DNA of 64,000 nucleotides, taken from contig NZ_QPEJ01000016.1 of assembly GCF_003335085.1 (NCBI RefSeq), positions 372,001-436,000 of the forward strand, in the 5' to 3' direction. Of the stretch, positions 1 to 10,515 are shown piece by piece. Origin of the DNA: Polaribacter sp. WD7 (GTDB lineage: Bacteria; Bacteroidota; Bacteroidia; Flavobacteriales; Flavobacteriaceae). The notes under the pieces were generated by a model. It was not told the DNA's origin. It saw nothing but the letters and a program-made list of their open reading frames with translations, and did not search any database. Made by a program: the position numbers and the translations under genes. Numbering within the stretch: the stretch's first letter is position 1; the number at the start of each line of letters is the position of its first letter.

Positions 1-552
1 TTAAAAAATTCTAAAGCGGTAAAAAAGCCTACATCTATTACACCAAATAATAATGATGGATTTAAAAGCGCGTACCAAAAAGAGCAAGAAAAATTAAAAA
101 GGCAACAAGCGCAAAACGCACTGAACAATAAAGGAATTTTAACGAAACAAAAAATAAACGAAGAGCGTTTTTTAAAAGCCTTTAAAAAAATAAATGGGCA
201 ATTTATTTATCCTAAAATAGATCAAGATTTAGGTAGTATAAGAACAAACTCTAAAAGTGTAAATATTATCTGTAGAGACTTTCAATATCCTGATGGAGAC
301 AGAATTACAATATATGTAAATGATGTACCTGTCGTAACAAATATCATACTTCAACAGAGCTATCAAAAATTTTCAATTCCGTTACAGGTTGGCATTAATA
401 AAATTGCTTTTAAAGCATTAAATCAAGGCACTTCTGGTCCAAACACAGCTGCTTTTAAGGTATATAATGACGATGGAATGCTAATTTCATCAAAAGAGTG
501 GAATCTAGCCACTGGTGCAAAAGCTACTTTACTTGTTGCAAAAGACAAATAA
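1..552 (+). CDS. C-terminal 183 residues of an unrecognised, probably secreted protein (5' end outside window)
   Basis: An open frame runs from the first base to a TAA at 550-552. The first ~60 residues are rich in Lys, Gln and Asn and look like a linker. Residues ~75-183 have the alternating pattern of a beta-sandwich (VNIICRDFQYPDGDRI, then ITIYVNDVPVVTNIIL), suggesting an Ig-like or adhesion-type domain in an exported protein. I do not recognise the family. No sorting tail is visible; the protein ends in KATLLVAKDK. It is separated from pdhA by 129 bases containing a promoter box, so it is probably its own unit. That this is a real coding region is secure; the function is unknown. Confidence 0.7.
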   Translation, partial: LKNSKAVKKPTSITPNNNDGFKSAYQKEQEKLKRQQAQNALNNKGILTKQKINEERFLKAFKKINGQFIYPKIDQDLGSIRTNSKSVNIICRDFQYPDGDRITIYVNDVPVVTNIILQQSYQKFSIPLQVGINKIAFKALNQGTSGPNTAAFKVYNDDGMLISSKEWNLATGAKATLLVAKDK

Positions 553-612
553 ACAAGTAATTTTTATTTGTTTAAAATCCCATTCACGTTTTTTTATTCT
601 ACTCAAAACAGT

Positions 613-620
613 TATTTTTG
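613..620 (+). promoter_or_regulatory. -7 promoter box of pdhA-pdhC
   Basis: TATTTTTG matches the Bacteroidota -7 consensus TAnnTTTG and lies 61 bases before the pdhA start. No clear -33 TTG is present at the usual distance, so the assignment rests on the -7 box and position only. Confidence 0.45.
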
Positions 621-681
621 CGTTTCTAAATAGTTAAAATTTTATTTTTAGTTATTTCTAAAACAAACAATAATTATTATA

Positions 682-1671
682 ATGAAAAAAATCACCAAAC
701 AAACCTACTTAGATTGGTACAAAAACATGCTTTTTTGGCGTAAATTTGAAGACAAACTTGCTTCTGTTTACATTCAACAAAAAGTTAGAGGTTTTTTGCA
801 CTTATACAATGGTCAAGAAGCTATTTTAGCTGGAGCATTACATGCAATGGACTTATCAAAAGATAAAATGATTACTGCTTACAGAAATCATGTACAACCA
901 ATTGGTATGGGAGAAGATCCTAAACGTGTTATGGCAGAATTGTACGGAAAAGCAACTGGTACTTCTAAAGGTATGGGTGGTTCTATGCACATTTTTTCTA
1001 AAGAATTTGGTTTCTACGGTGGGCATGGAATTGTTGGTGGACAAATTCCATTAGGAGCAGGAATTGCTTTTGGAGACAAATATAAAGGTAGTGATGGTGT
1101 TACCTTAACCTGTTTTGGAGACGGTGCTGCGAGACAAGGATCTTTACACGAAGCATTTAACCTAGCAATGTTATGGAAATTACCTGTAATTTTTATTTGT
1201 GAAAATAACGGTTATGCAATGGGTACTTCTGTAAAAAGAACTGCAAACCATACAGATATTTGGAAATTAGGTTTAGGTTATGAAATGCCATGTGGTCCTG
1301 TAGACGCTATGAACCCAATTAAAGTTGCAGAAGCAGTAGATGAGGCTATTCAAAGAGCAAGACGCGGAGACGGACCAACGTTTTTAGAAATGAAAACATA
1401 TAGATACAGAGGTCATTCAATGTCTGATGCACAACACTACAGAACAAAAGACGAAGTTGAAGAATACAAAAAAATCGATCCAATAACACAAGTAAAAGAT
1501 ATCATACTTGAAAAAGGATATGCAACAGAAGATGAAATTTCTGCAATCGATAAAGAAGTGAAAGGTATGGTTAAAGAATGTGAAAAATTCGCAGATGAAT
1601 CTCCATATCCAGAAACTCAACAATTATATGATATGGTTTATGAACAAGAAGATTATCCTTTTATAAGTTAA
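682..1671 (+). CDS. pdhA: pyruvate dehydrogenase E1 component, alpha subunit
   Basis: Thiamine-diphosphate-dependent alpha subunit that decarboxylates pyruvate and, with E1-beta, passes the acetyl group to the lipoyl arm of E2. The 329-residue length is normal. The ThDP/Mg motif is seen as GDGAARQGSLHEAFNLA followed by ICENNGYAMGT, and the phosphorylation-loop-like YRYRGHSMSD segment is typical of the family. The stop is 3 bases before pdhC, so the two are one transcript. The E1-beta gene (pdhB) is not in the window; in flavobacteria it is often unlinked. In several flavobacteria I recall cdd immediately upstream of pdhA; here cdd lies at the other end of the window. Confidence 0.95.
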   Translation: MKKITKQTYLDWYKNMLFWRKFEDKLASVYIQQKVRGFLHLYNGQEAILAGALHAMDLSKDKMITAYRNHVQPIGMGEDPKRVMAELYGKATGTSKGMGGSMHIFSKEFGFYGGHGIVGGQIPLGAGIAFGDKYKGSDGVTLTCFGDGAARQGSLHEAFNLAMLWKLPVIFICENNGYAMGTSVKRTANHTDIWKLGLGYEMPCGPVDAMNPIKVAEAVDEAIQRARRGDGPTFLEMKTYRYRGHSMSDAQHYRTKDEVEEYKKIDPITQVKDIILEKGYATEDEISAIDKEVKGMVKECEKFADESPYPETQQLYDMVYEQEDYPFIS

Positions 1672-1674
1672 AAT

Positions 1675-3303
1675 ATGGCTACAGTTATAAATATGCCACG
1701 CTTAAGCGACACTATGGAAGAAGGTGTTGTGGCACAATGGTTAGTAAAAGTTGGAGATAAAGTTGAAGAGGGTGATATTTTAGCAGAAATTGAAACCGAT
1801 AAGGCTACAATGGAATTTGAATCTTTTCATGAAGGTACTTTATTGCACATTGGTATCCAAGAAGGTGAAACTTCTCCTGTTGACAAATTATTAGCCATTA
1901 TTGGTGAAGAAGGCGAAGATATTTCTGGATTATTAAATGGAGATAGTACACCTGCTAAAGCAGAAACAGAACAAGAAACCAAAGAAGAAAAATCTACTAC
2001 TTCTGATGATAAAAAAGTAGATTCTGTTGCCATCCCTGATGGTGTAAACGTTGTTTCTATGCCTCGTTTAAGTGATACCATGACAGATGGTACAGTTGCT
2101 ACTTGGTTAAAAAATGTTGGAGATAAAGTTGAAGAGGGTGATATTTTAGCAGAAATTGAAACAGATAAAGCAACAATGGAGTTTGAGTGTTTCTATGAAG
2201 GAACAATTTTACATATTGGTGTGCAAGAAGGAGAAACAGCTCCTGTAGATAGCTTGTTAACAATTATTGGACCTGAAGGAACAGATGTTTCAGCAATTGT
2301 AGCCAATGGTGGGGCTGTTGAAAGTGGTTCATCAGAAAATAAATCTGAAGTAAAAACAGAGCAGAAAGTAGAGGAAAAAGCAATTAAAGAATCGTCTCAA
2401 GACTCTTCTAATCCTTCTACAAACAACTCAGGAGGACGCGTATTTGCATCTCCCTTAGCTAAAAAAATTGCAGAAGATAAAGGCTTTAACTTAACTGATA
2501 TTGCTGGATCTGGAGAAAATGGTAGAATTATAAAAAAGGATGTAGAAAACTACACTCCTGCTGCTAAAGCTAAAGAAACTGTCACCGCTCCTGCTGCACA
2601 AAGTTTTGTTGCTGCCGGTGAAGAAAAATCTGAAGAAGTTAAAAATTCGCAAATGCGAAAAGCAATTGCAAAATCTTTAGGAAATTCTAAATTTTCTGCT
2701 CCTGACTTTAGCTTAAATATTGAAGTAGATATGGATGCTGCTATAGCTTCTAGAAAAACTATCAATGCTATACCAGATGTAAAAGTATCTTTTAATGATA
2801 TGGTTGTAAAAGCCTGTGCAATGGCTTTACAAAAGCATCCACAAGTTAATACATCTTGGAACGAAAACACAACTATATACCACAGCCACATTAATGTTGG
2901 TGTTGCTGTAGCTGTAGACGAAGGATTGTTAGTACCTGTAATTAAACATACAAACCAATTGAGTTTAACACAAATAGGTGCTTCTGTTAGAGATTTAGCT
3001 GGTAAAGCTAGAAACAAAAAAATAGCTCCTGCAGAAATGCAAGGAAGTACATTTACTGTTTCTAACTTAGGAATGTTTGGTATAAATAATTTTACATCTA
3101 TTATAAACCAACCCAATTCTGCAATATTATCTGTAGGTGCTATTGTACAAAAACCTGTAGTTAAAGACGGACAAATAGTTGTTGGTAATATTATGAACTT
3201 AACACTAACATGTGATCACAGAACTGTTGACGGAGCTGTAGGTGCTCAGTTTTTACAAACTCTAAAAACGTTTATAGAAAACCCTGTAACTATGTTAGCT
3301 TAA
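1675..3303 (+). CDS. pdhC: pyruvate dehydrogenase E2, dihydrolipoamide acetyltransferase with two lipoyl domains
   Basis: Core acetyltransferase of the pyruvate dehydrogenase complex. Domain order: lipoyl domain 1 (~2-78, lysine in ETDKATMEFE), acidic linker, lipoyl domain 2 (~127-205, same motif), Ser/Glu-rich linker, E1/E3-binding domain (~254-290, VFASPLAKKIAEDKG), then the catalytic domain (~315-542) with the DHRTVDG active-site motif at 514-520. The 542-residue size agrees with a two-lipoyl E2. The DNA of the two lipoyl domains shares a 47-base exact repeat (1750-1796 and 2116-2162). The gene starts 3 bases after pdhA and ends before a strong terminator. Pyruvate rather than 2-oxoglutarate is inferred from linkage to pdhA. 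Confidence 0.95.
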   Translation: MATVINMPRLSDTMEEGVVAQWLVKVGDKVEEGDILAEIETDKATMEFESFHEGTLLHIGIQEGETSPVDKLLAIIGEEGEDISGLLNGDSTPAKAETEQETKEEKSTTSDDKKVDSVAIPDGVNVVSMPRLSDTMTDGTVATWLKNVGDKVEEGDILAEIETDKATMEFECFYEGTILHIGVQEGETAPVDSLLTIIGPEGTDVSAIVANGGAVESGSSENKSEVKTEQKVEEKAIKESSQDSSNPSTNNSGGRVFASPLAKKIAEDKGFNLTDIAGSGENGRIIKKDVENYTPAAKAKETVTAPAAQSFVAAGEEKSEEVKNSQMRKAIAKSLGNSKFSAPDFSLNIEVDMDAAIASRKTINAIPDVKVSFNDMVVKACAMALQKHPQVNTSWNENTTIYHSHINVGVAVAVDEGLLVPVIKHTNQLSLTQIGASVRDLAGKARNKKIAPAEMQGSTFTVSNLGMFGINNFTSIINQPNSAILSVGAIVQKPVVKDGQIVVGNIMNLTLTCDHRTVDGAVGAQFLQTLKTFIENPVTMLA

Positions 3304-3324
3304 AAGCAACAATATCTATATTAG

Positions 3325-3351
3325 AGCTCGCTTTTGGCGAGCTTTTTTTTT
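3325..3351 (+). terminator. rho-independent terminator of pdhA-pdhC
   Basis: Arms AGCTCGC (3325-3331) and GCGAGCT (3337-3343) enclose a 5-base loop and are followed directly by a run of T. It lies 21 bases after the pdhC stop. Confidence 0.85.
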
Positions 3352-3372
3352 ATAAATTTTATACATAATGTA

Positions 3373-4059
3373 ATGGTAACTTTAGAAGATAAACTTAAAA
3401 ATCCTGTATTTTATTCTTTACAAGAATCCCATTCTTAACATTGTATCAATTTAAATGGAGTTACATTTTACAACCCTATTATCAATAATTTTGGAGCGTT
3501 TATTGATCAAACTAAAACTGAAAAAGCATTAAACAATTATGCCAATTTAACGGATACTTTCTTTTTAGTTTCTGAAAATCAAATACCTACGTATGATGAG
3601 AAGAAAATTATTTTAGAAAAGAAAATTGATGGCTGTCAAATGGTTTTAGACAATTTTATTGATTACAAGATTACTGAAGAAATTATACTACTTAACCATA
3701 AACATATAGACATGGTCTATGAATTGATTTGGAAAGTAATGCCCGGTTTTTATCAAAAAAAAGGATTTGAAATGGGTAAATTCTTTGGTATATTTAAAGA
3801 CAATAAATTAGTAGCTATCTCTGGCCAAAGAATGCAGACAAATGATTTTATTGAGGTTAGTTCTGTAGTTACAGATCCAAAACATACAAAAAGAGGATTT
3901 GCAAAACAATTAATCTCTCATACCACTAAGGATATTCTAAATAATAAAAAATCACCTATACTCCATACAAATAAAGGCAATCTAGCAATACCCTTGTATG
4001 AAAAATTAGGATACAAACTAACAAGAGATATGAATTGGTGGTACTTTAAAAGAAAATAG
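3373..4059 (+). pseudogene. GNAT-family acetyltransferase gene interrupted by one in-frame stop codon
   Basis: Reading from ATG at 3373, the frame gives MVTLEDKLKNPVFYSLQESHS, then TAA at 3436-3438, then continues without another stop to TAG at 4057-4059. Both sides look coding. The part before and just after the stop resembles the N-terminal arm of FR47-like GNAT proteins (NPV-SL-E-H pattern, then CINLNGVTFYNP and FGAF). The acetyl-CoA loop appears downstream as VTDPKHTKRGFAKQL. The intact gene would encode 228 residues. A start at ATG 3640 would give a 139-residue protein holding only the GNAT core, which could retain activity. Either a recent nonsense mutation or a sequencing error explains the stop; the absence of any other lesion favours a young event. 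Confidence 0.75.
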
Positions 4060-4060
4060 G

Positions 4061-4222
4061 ATGCCTAAAAAAGGAAAAGAAAAAAATACTGTTAACAAGG
4101 CAAAACACACTAAATTGATGAATCAAAAAATCAATAAAGTAAAGCTTGAAAAACAACGTAATAAAGAACGCTTAAAAGCAATTATTAAAAAAGTAAATGA
4201 GTTAAAAAATGATACACAATGA
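4061..4222 (+). CDS. small very basic protein, function unknown
   Basis: ATG at 4061 opens a 53-residue frame starting 1 base after the GNAT gene and ending in ATGA overlap with the SGNH hydrolase start at 4219, which suggests translational coupling. The product is almost entirely Lys, Asn, Gln and Glu (begins MPKKGKEKNT, ends KKVNELKNDTQ), predicted to be helical and possibly coiled coil. I do not recognise a family. The tight packing on both sides is the main argument that it is a gene. Confidence 0.5.
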   Translation: MPKKGKEKNTVNKAKHTKLMNQKINKVKLEKQRNKERLKAIIKKVNELKNDTQ

Positions 4223-5007
4223 ATTTAAAATACTTTTTTGGCTCAATTATTTCTTTACCTCTTTTACCGATAATAGCTTTTCAAGGTAAAAAGATAAAAA
4301 AAGAAGCACTTAGACTGCCTGAAGCGAAAGAAGCAAAGGGTTTTATCAATTTGAACACTGATAAAACACTAAAATTGATTGCTATTGGAGAAAGCACAAT
4401 TGCCGGTGTTGGTGTTGATTTTCATAAAAACGGGTTTACTGGTGCTTTAGCCAAAGAAATTTCTAATCAAAAAAACATTTCTGTATTATGGAGGGTTTAC
4501 GCTAAAAGCGGTTATACTGCAAGATTGGTTCGTCTAAGGTTATTGCCTAAAATAGAGGAATCTAATGCTGATGCAATTGTTATTGGCCTAGGAGCAAATG
4601 ATGCTTTTAAACTAAACTCACCAAGTCTATGGATGTTTCAAATTAATTCTTTAATAAAACAATTAAAGAAAAAATTTCCTAAAACACCTATATATTTTAC
4701 AAATATGCCTCCAATAAAAGAATTTCCTGCTTTTACAAAAAGTATAAAATTTGTAGTGGGTAATTTGGTAGAGATTTTTGGTGATCGATTAAATAGAAGA
4801 GTTAAAAAGAAAAGCGGTGTATATTACAATAATGATATTATTACATTAGAAACTTGGAAAGCAAAATTTAATCAAAAAGGTGATCTTAATACTTTTTTTA
4901 GTGATGGTGTCCATCCTTCTAAGTCTTCTTATCAAGTTTGGGGCAAAGACATGGCTAATTTTATAATACACACTAGAAGTTTTAACAAATGGATGCAAAA
5001 GAAATAA
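4219..5007 (+). CDS. SGNH/GDSL-family hydrolase (esterase-like)
   Basis: A serine hydrolase of the SGNH superfamily, 262 residues. Block I is IGESTIAGVG (catalytic Ser), block III is GLGANDAF (Asn), block V is SDGVHPS (Asp and His). The N-terminus has a short hydrophobic stretch (SIISLPLLPIIAF), which may be a membrane anchor or uncleaved signal. The family deacylates lipids, polysaccharides or peptidoglycan; nothing here identifies the substrate. Its 3' end overlaps the next gene by 19 bases. Confidence 0.8.
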   Translation: MNLKYFFGSIISLPLLPIIAFQGKKIKKEALRLPEAKEAKGFINLNTDKTLKLIAIGESTIAGVGVDFHKNGFTGALAKEISNQKNISVLWRVYAKSGYTARLVRLRLLPKIEESNADAIVIGLGANDAFKLNSPSLWMFQINSLIKQLKKKFPKTPIYFTNMPPIKEFPAFTKSIKFVVGNLVEIFGDRLNRRVKKKSGVYYNNDIITLETWKAKFNQKGDLNTFFSDGVHPSKSSYQVWGKDMANFIIHTRSFNKWMQKK

Positions 5008-5489
5008 TACATAACTTTGGGTTACAAGAGCACCCAGAGGGTGGTTACTATAAAGAAGTTTACAGGAGTAAAGAAAAAATTTCATCAAGCCATTTAGGTA
5101 ACCAATTTGTTGGAGACAGAAACTATTGTACCAGTATTTATTTTTTACTAACATCAGACAAATACTCTGCGTTTCATAAGATAAATCAAGATGAAATTTG
5201 GCATTTCTATAGTGGAACCGCTTTAAAACTGCATCTTATAGCTCCTAATGGAAAATATTCATTTGTAATAATTGGTAGCAATTTTAAAAATCATGAAGTT
5301 TTTCAATATACCGTTCCTGCCCAATATTATTTTGCCGCAGAAGTTTTACAGCAAAATTCATTTTCTTTTGTTGGCTGCACAGTTTCTCCTGGTTTTGATT
5401 TTAGAGATTTTATATTACCATCATATGACGAATTATCTAATCAGTTTCCTCAACATTCTAAAATCATCAAATCTTTAACACATCACTAA
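4989..5489 (+). CDS. cupin-superfamily protein, DUF985 type
   Basis: 166 residues beginning MDAKEIIHNFGLQEHPEGGYYKEVYRS-like, with the conserved HPEGGYY and the middle DEIWHFYSG segment of DUF985 (YML079w-like) double-stranded beta-helix proteins. These resemble sugar epimerase-like cupins, but their reaction is not established. The start overlaps the end of the hydrolase gene by 19 bases in another frame, so both are probably co-translated. A terminator follows 7 bases after the stop. Confidence 0.8.
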   Translation: MDAKEIIHNFGLQEHPEGGYYKEVYRSKEKISSSHLGNQFVGDRNYCTSIYFLLTSDKYSAFHKINQDEIWHFYSGTALKLHLIAPNGKYSFVIIGSNFKNHEVFQYTVPAQYYFAAEVLQQNSFSFVGCTVSPGFDFRDFILPSYDELSNQFPQHSKIIKSLTHH

Positions 5490-5496
5490 ATAAAAA

Positions 5497-5522
5497 AAGC
5501 CCCAAGCATTAACATGGGGCTT
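5497..5522. terminator. bidirectional terminator between converging genes
   Basis: AAGCCCCA (5497-5504) pairs perfectly with TGGGGCTT (5515-5522) around a 10-base loop. A-rich sequence lies before it and T/A-rich after it, so it could serve the cupin gene on the plus strand and the 85-residue protein gene on the minus strand. Confidence 0.75.
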
Positions 5523-5548
5523 ATAATCAATATTTAACTAAATTGCAT

Positions 5549-5806
5549 TTAAGCATCGATGGAGCCTAAAACTCTTTTCATAAAAGAATTTAATGCCTCT
5601 TTCTTAGGTGTTCCTTCTTTAATCATTTTATCAACTTCTACAGCTCCGTATAAATTAGAAATTAATTCACCTATAACATCCAATTCTTCATCTTTTAAAG
5701 ACGGTACTTCTGTTAGAGCTTCTAATGTTTCTATAGTTTCTAACACATAATCTTGATCGTTCTCTTCGATAAAATTAGTTAAGTGTTTAATTACAGGTAA
5801 TTTCAT
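5549..5806 (-). CDS. small acidic conserved protein (probably DUF6952 family)
   Basis: 85 residues, acidic and helical (begins MKLPVIKHLTNFIEENDQDY). I believe this matches the DUF6952 family, found in Bacteroidota next to thioredoxin and peroxiredoxin genes, but I name it from memory. It has no Cys and no signal peptide. It is the last gene of the peroxiredoxin-thioredoxin unit, 41 bases after the thioredoxin stop, which suggests a role linked to peroxide defence. Confidence 0.75.
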   Translation of the reverse strand: MKLPVIKHLTNFIEENDQDYVLETIETLEALTEVPSLKDEELDVIGELISNLYGAVEVDKMIKEGTPKKEALNSFMKRVLGSIDA

Positions 5807-5847
5807 AAGTTTTTAAATCTTATTTAATTTAAAGTATAAAATGATTA

Positions 5848-6156
5848 TTAAAGAATTTCAGATACTAACTCTTTCAAAACATCAAACTTATTAGTTTGAG
5901 TTTGATTTACAAATTTACCATCAACATAAGTTGCAAAAGTTGGTAGGTTACTAACGTCAGCTAACTTTCTACTTTCAGGAAATTTCTCAGCATCAGCAAT
6001 TACAAAAACTGCAGCTTCATTTTCTGTTGATAATTTCTTAAATTTCGGTTTCATTATTCTACAGTTTCCGCACCAAGTTGCAGAAAATTGTACAACTACT
6101 TTCTTATTGTTGGAAACAATATCTGATAAATTGTCTTGACTTAATTCTTCTACCAT
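5848..6156 (-). CDS. thioredoxin-like protein with CGNC active site
   Basis: 102 residues with a thioredoxin fold: VVQFSATWCGNCRIMKPKF holds the redox pair CGNC, and the cis-proline loop is seen as SNLPTFATY. Family thioredoxins usually carry CGPC; the Pro-to-Asn change would be expected to alter redox potential. There is no signal peptide, so it is cytoplasmic. It lies 15 bases after the peroxiredoxin gene and probably reduces that enzyme. Confidence 0.9.
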   Translation of the reverse strand: MVEELSQDNLSDIVSNNKKVVVQFSATWCGNCRIMKPKFKKLSTENEAAVFVIADAEKFPESRKLADVSNLPTFATYVDGKFVNQTQTNKFDVLKELVSEIL

Positions 6157-6171
6157 AATTCTATTTTATTA

Positions 6172-6813
6172 TTAGTGAGTAGCTAAATAAGCTGCGGTTT
6201 CTTTTGCATTTGGAGACATTGCGTCTTTTCCTTCCTCCCAATTTGCAGGACAAACTTCACCTTTCTCTTGTACATGAGTGTAAGCATCTATCAATCTTAA
6301 AAATTCATTTACATTTCTACCCACAGGCATATGGTTTACCCCCTCATGAAAAACAGTACCTTCCTCATCAATTAAATAAGTAGCTCTATACGTTACATTA
6401 TCACCTTCTACCTGTACAGTATCTGTATCTTCATTGTAAGTTTCTTTAGTAATATCTAAGATACCTAAGGTAGATGATAAATTTCTATTACTATCTGCTA
6501 AGATTGGATATGTAATACCTTCTATACCTCCATTATCTTTTGGAGTGCTTAACCAAGCAAAATGTACTTCTGGTGTATCACATGATGCTCCTATTACAAT
6601 TGTATTTCTATTTTCAAATTCTCCTAAAGCAGCTTCAAAAGCATGTAATTCTGTAGGACAAACAAATGTGAAATCTTTTGGATACCAAAATAACAGTACT
6701 TTTTTCTTGTTATTTACTGCTTCTTCTAATACATTTAATTTAAATGTATCTCCCATTTCGTTCATTGCGTCTACATTTAAGTCTGGGAATTTTTTACCAA
6801 CTAGTGTTGCCAT
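6172..6813 (-). CDS. 2-Cys peroxiredoxin (AhpC/Prx1 type)
   Basis: Thiol peroxidase of 213 residues that reduces hydrogen peroxide and organic hydroperoxides. The peroxidatic Cys lies in the PKDFTFVCPTELHAFE motif and the resolving Cys in GEVCPANWEEG near the C-terminus, as in typical AhpC/Prx1 proteins. It heads a minus-strand operon with a thioredoxin-like protein and is divergent from katG, with 268 bases between the starts. No ahpF is nearby, so the thioredoxin in the operon is the likely reductant. Confidence 0.93.
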   Translation of the reverse strand: MATLVGKKFPDLNVDAMNEMGDTFKLNVLEEAVNNKKKVLLFWYPKDFTFVCPTELHAFEAALGEFENRNTIVIGASCDTPEVHFAWLSTPKDNGGIEGITYPILADSNRNLSSTLGILDITKETYNEDTDTVQVEGDNVTYRATYLIDEEGTVFHEGVNHMPVGRNVNEFLRLIDAYTHVQEKGEVCPANWEEGKDAMSPNAKETAAYLATH

Positions 6814-6854
6814 TTTTTTTTATTTTTTTGATTTATTTATTTGTTTTAATACTG

Positions 6855-6862
6855 CAAAACTA
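6855..6862 (-). promoter_or_regulatory. -7 promoter box of the peroxiredoxin operon
   Basis: On the minus strand this reads TAGTTTTG, matching TAnnTTTG, 42 bases before the peroxiredoxin start. A TTG (complement of CAA at 6887-6889) lies 24 bases further upstream, close to the spacing of a -33 element. Confidence 0.5.
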
Positions 6863-7051
6863 TTAGCTTTTCAGTCCTTTTAAAACCAAAAAAAACAGAA
6901 AAAACTTATTAAAGAATAAGATTTTTCAATATATGATAAACACAAGCAAAAAATAAAAACAAATAACTGATATACAGCAATTTAAAATAAACATAACTAA
7001 TACTTATTTTAAAATAAAAAATATAGATAAAAATGATATGATAATATATTG

Positions 7052-7059
7052 TAAATTTG
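7052..7059 (+). promoter_or_regulatory. -7 promoter box of katG
   Basis: TAAATTTG matches TAnnTTTG and lies 22 bases before the katG start. The peroxiredoxin and katG promoters face away from each other across about 190 very AT-rich bases, where a peroxide regulator could bind; I see no clear palindrome to name. Confidence 0.5.
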
Positions 7060-7060
7060 A

Positions 7061-9295
<2,235 letters not shown>

Positions 9296-9320
9296 TAATT
9301 TTAAAAATTTAATTTTAAAA

Positions 9321-9350
9321 AAAAAGAGTGATTTAACAATCACTCTTTTT
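9321..9350. terminator. bidirectional terminator between katG and the minus-strand operon
   Basis: A 13-base perfect stem (9321-9333 with 9338-9350) around a TAAC loop, with A-run on one side and T-run on the other. It lies 26 bases after the katG stop and directly after the stop of the sigma-54 activator on the other strand. Confidence 0.9.
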
Positions 9351-9351
9351 T

Positions 9352-10515
9352 TTATTTACTTGCAAAAAGTTTTATATCATCTACAGAAACAACTTTTTCT
9401 CCTAAAATTATCAATCGTTCTACAACGTTTCTTAATTCTCTAATATTACCTGTCCAATCGTATTTTTGGAGTAACTGTATGGCTTCATTAGAAAACTCTT
9501 TTTTTGGTGTACCTTGTTCTTCTGATATTTTTTTGGTAAAAAAGTCTACCAATAATGGTATATCTTCTCGTCTATCATTTAATGCAGGTACTTTAATTAA
9601 AATTACAGCTAATCTATGATATAGATCTTCTCTAAACCTTCCTTCATTAATCTCTTTTTTTAAATCTTTATTGGTAGCTGCAACCACCCTAACATTTACT
9701 TTAATATCTTTATCAGACCCTACCCTAGAAATTCTATTTTCCTGCAAAGCACGCAATACTTTTGCCTGTGCAGACAAACTCATATCTCCTATTTCATCTA
9801 AAAAAATGGTACCTCCATTAGCCGCTTCAAATTTACCTGCTCTGTCTTTGTTTGCGCCAGTAAACGATCCTTTTACATGACCAAACAATTCACTTTCAAT
9901 TAATTCTGACGGTATTGCAGCACAATTTACCTCAATCATAGGCGCTTTAACTCTATCTGACTTTTCATGCAACCAATGTGCAACGAGCTCTTTACCTGTA
10001 CCATTAGGCCCTGTAATTAAAACTCTAGCATCTGTAGCGGCAACTTTTTCTATGATGTCTTTTATATGAGAGATAGCGTCGCTTTCTCCTATCATTTCAT
10101 AATTCTTACTAACTTTTTTCTTTAAACGTTTGTTTTCAACTACTAAAACTTTTTTATCTAAAGCATTTCTAACAGTATTTAATAAACGATTTAAATCTGG
10201 TGGTTTAGAGATATAATCAAAAGCACCTAAACGCATTGTATTTACTGCAGTATCTAAATCTCCGTGTCCAGAAATCATAACAATTGGAGTTTCTGGTTTA
10301 ATCTTTTTAGCTTTTTCAAGCACTTCTACTCCATCCATTTTTGGCATTTTTATATCACACAATACCAAATCATAATCATTATTTTTAATCATTTCTATTC
10401 CTTGTAAACCATCTTCTGCTTCTTCAACATTATAAGTATCGCTTTCTTCTGAAATGATTTTTTTTAGTACTCTACGAATTGCTGCTTCGTCTTCAATAAT
10501 TAATATTTTTGACAT
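9352..10515 (-). CDS. NtrC-type response regulator: receiver plus sigma-54 AAA+ domain, no DNA-binding domain
   Basis: 387 residues. The receiver domain (~1-120) has the phospho-acceptor Asp54 in CDIKMPKMDG. The AAA+ domain (~140-370) has Walker A GPNGTGKE (169-176), the sigma-54 contact loop GSFTGA (216-221, usually GAFTGA) and Walker B-like GTIFLDEIGDM. The protein ends at VVSVDDIKLFASK right after the AAA+ lid, where a Fis-type HTH would normally follow, so it would act from solution or through a partner. It is the last gene of a minus-strand operon and directly abuts the barrel gene. No histidine kinase is in the window. Confidence 0.9.
   Translation of the reverse strand: MSKILIIEDEAAIRRVLKKIISEESDTYNVEEAEDGLQGIEMIKNNDYDLVLCDIKMPKMDGVEVLEKAKKIKPETPIVMISGHGDLDTAVNTMRLGAFDYISKPPDLNRLLNTVRNALDKKVLVVENKRLKKKVSKNYEMIGESDAISHIKDIIEKVAATDARVLITGPNGTGKELVAHWLHEKSDRVKAPMIEVNCAAIPSELIESELFGHVKGSFTGANKDRAGKFEAANGGTIFLDEIGDMSLSAQAKVLRALQENRISRVGSDKDIKVNVRVVAATNKDLKKEINEGRFREDLYHRLAVILIKVPALNDRREDIPLLVDFFTKKISEEQGTPKKEFSNEAIQLLQKYDWTGNIRELRNVVERLIILGEKVVSVDDIKLFASK

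Noticed and set aside
2550-3116. A 188-residue minus-strand frame inside pdhC
   Set aside because: Antisense to the E2 catalytic domain, which is fully conserved; no independent support.
682-3303. PDH locus lacking E1-beta taken as a broken complex
   Set aside because: Both genes are intact, and E1-beta is commonly encoded elsewhere in this group.
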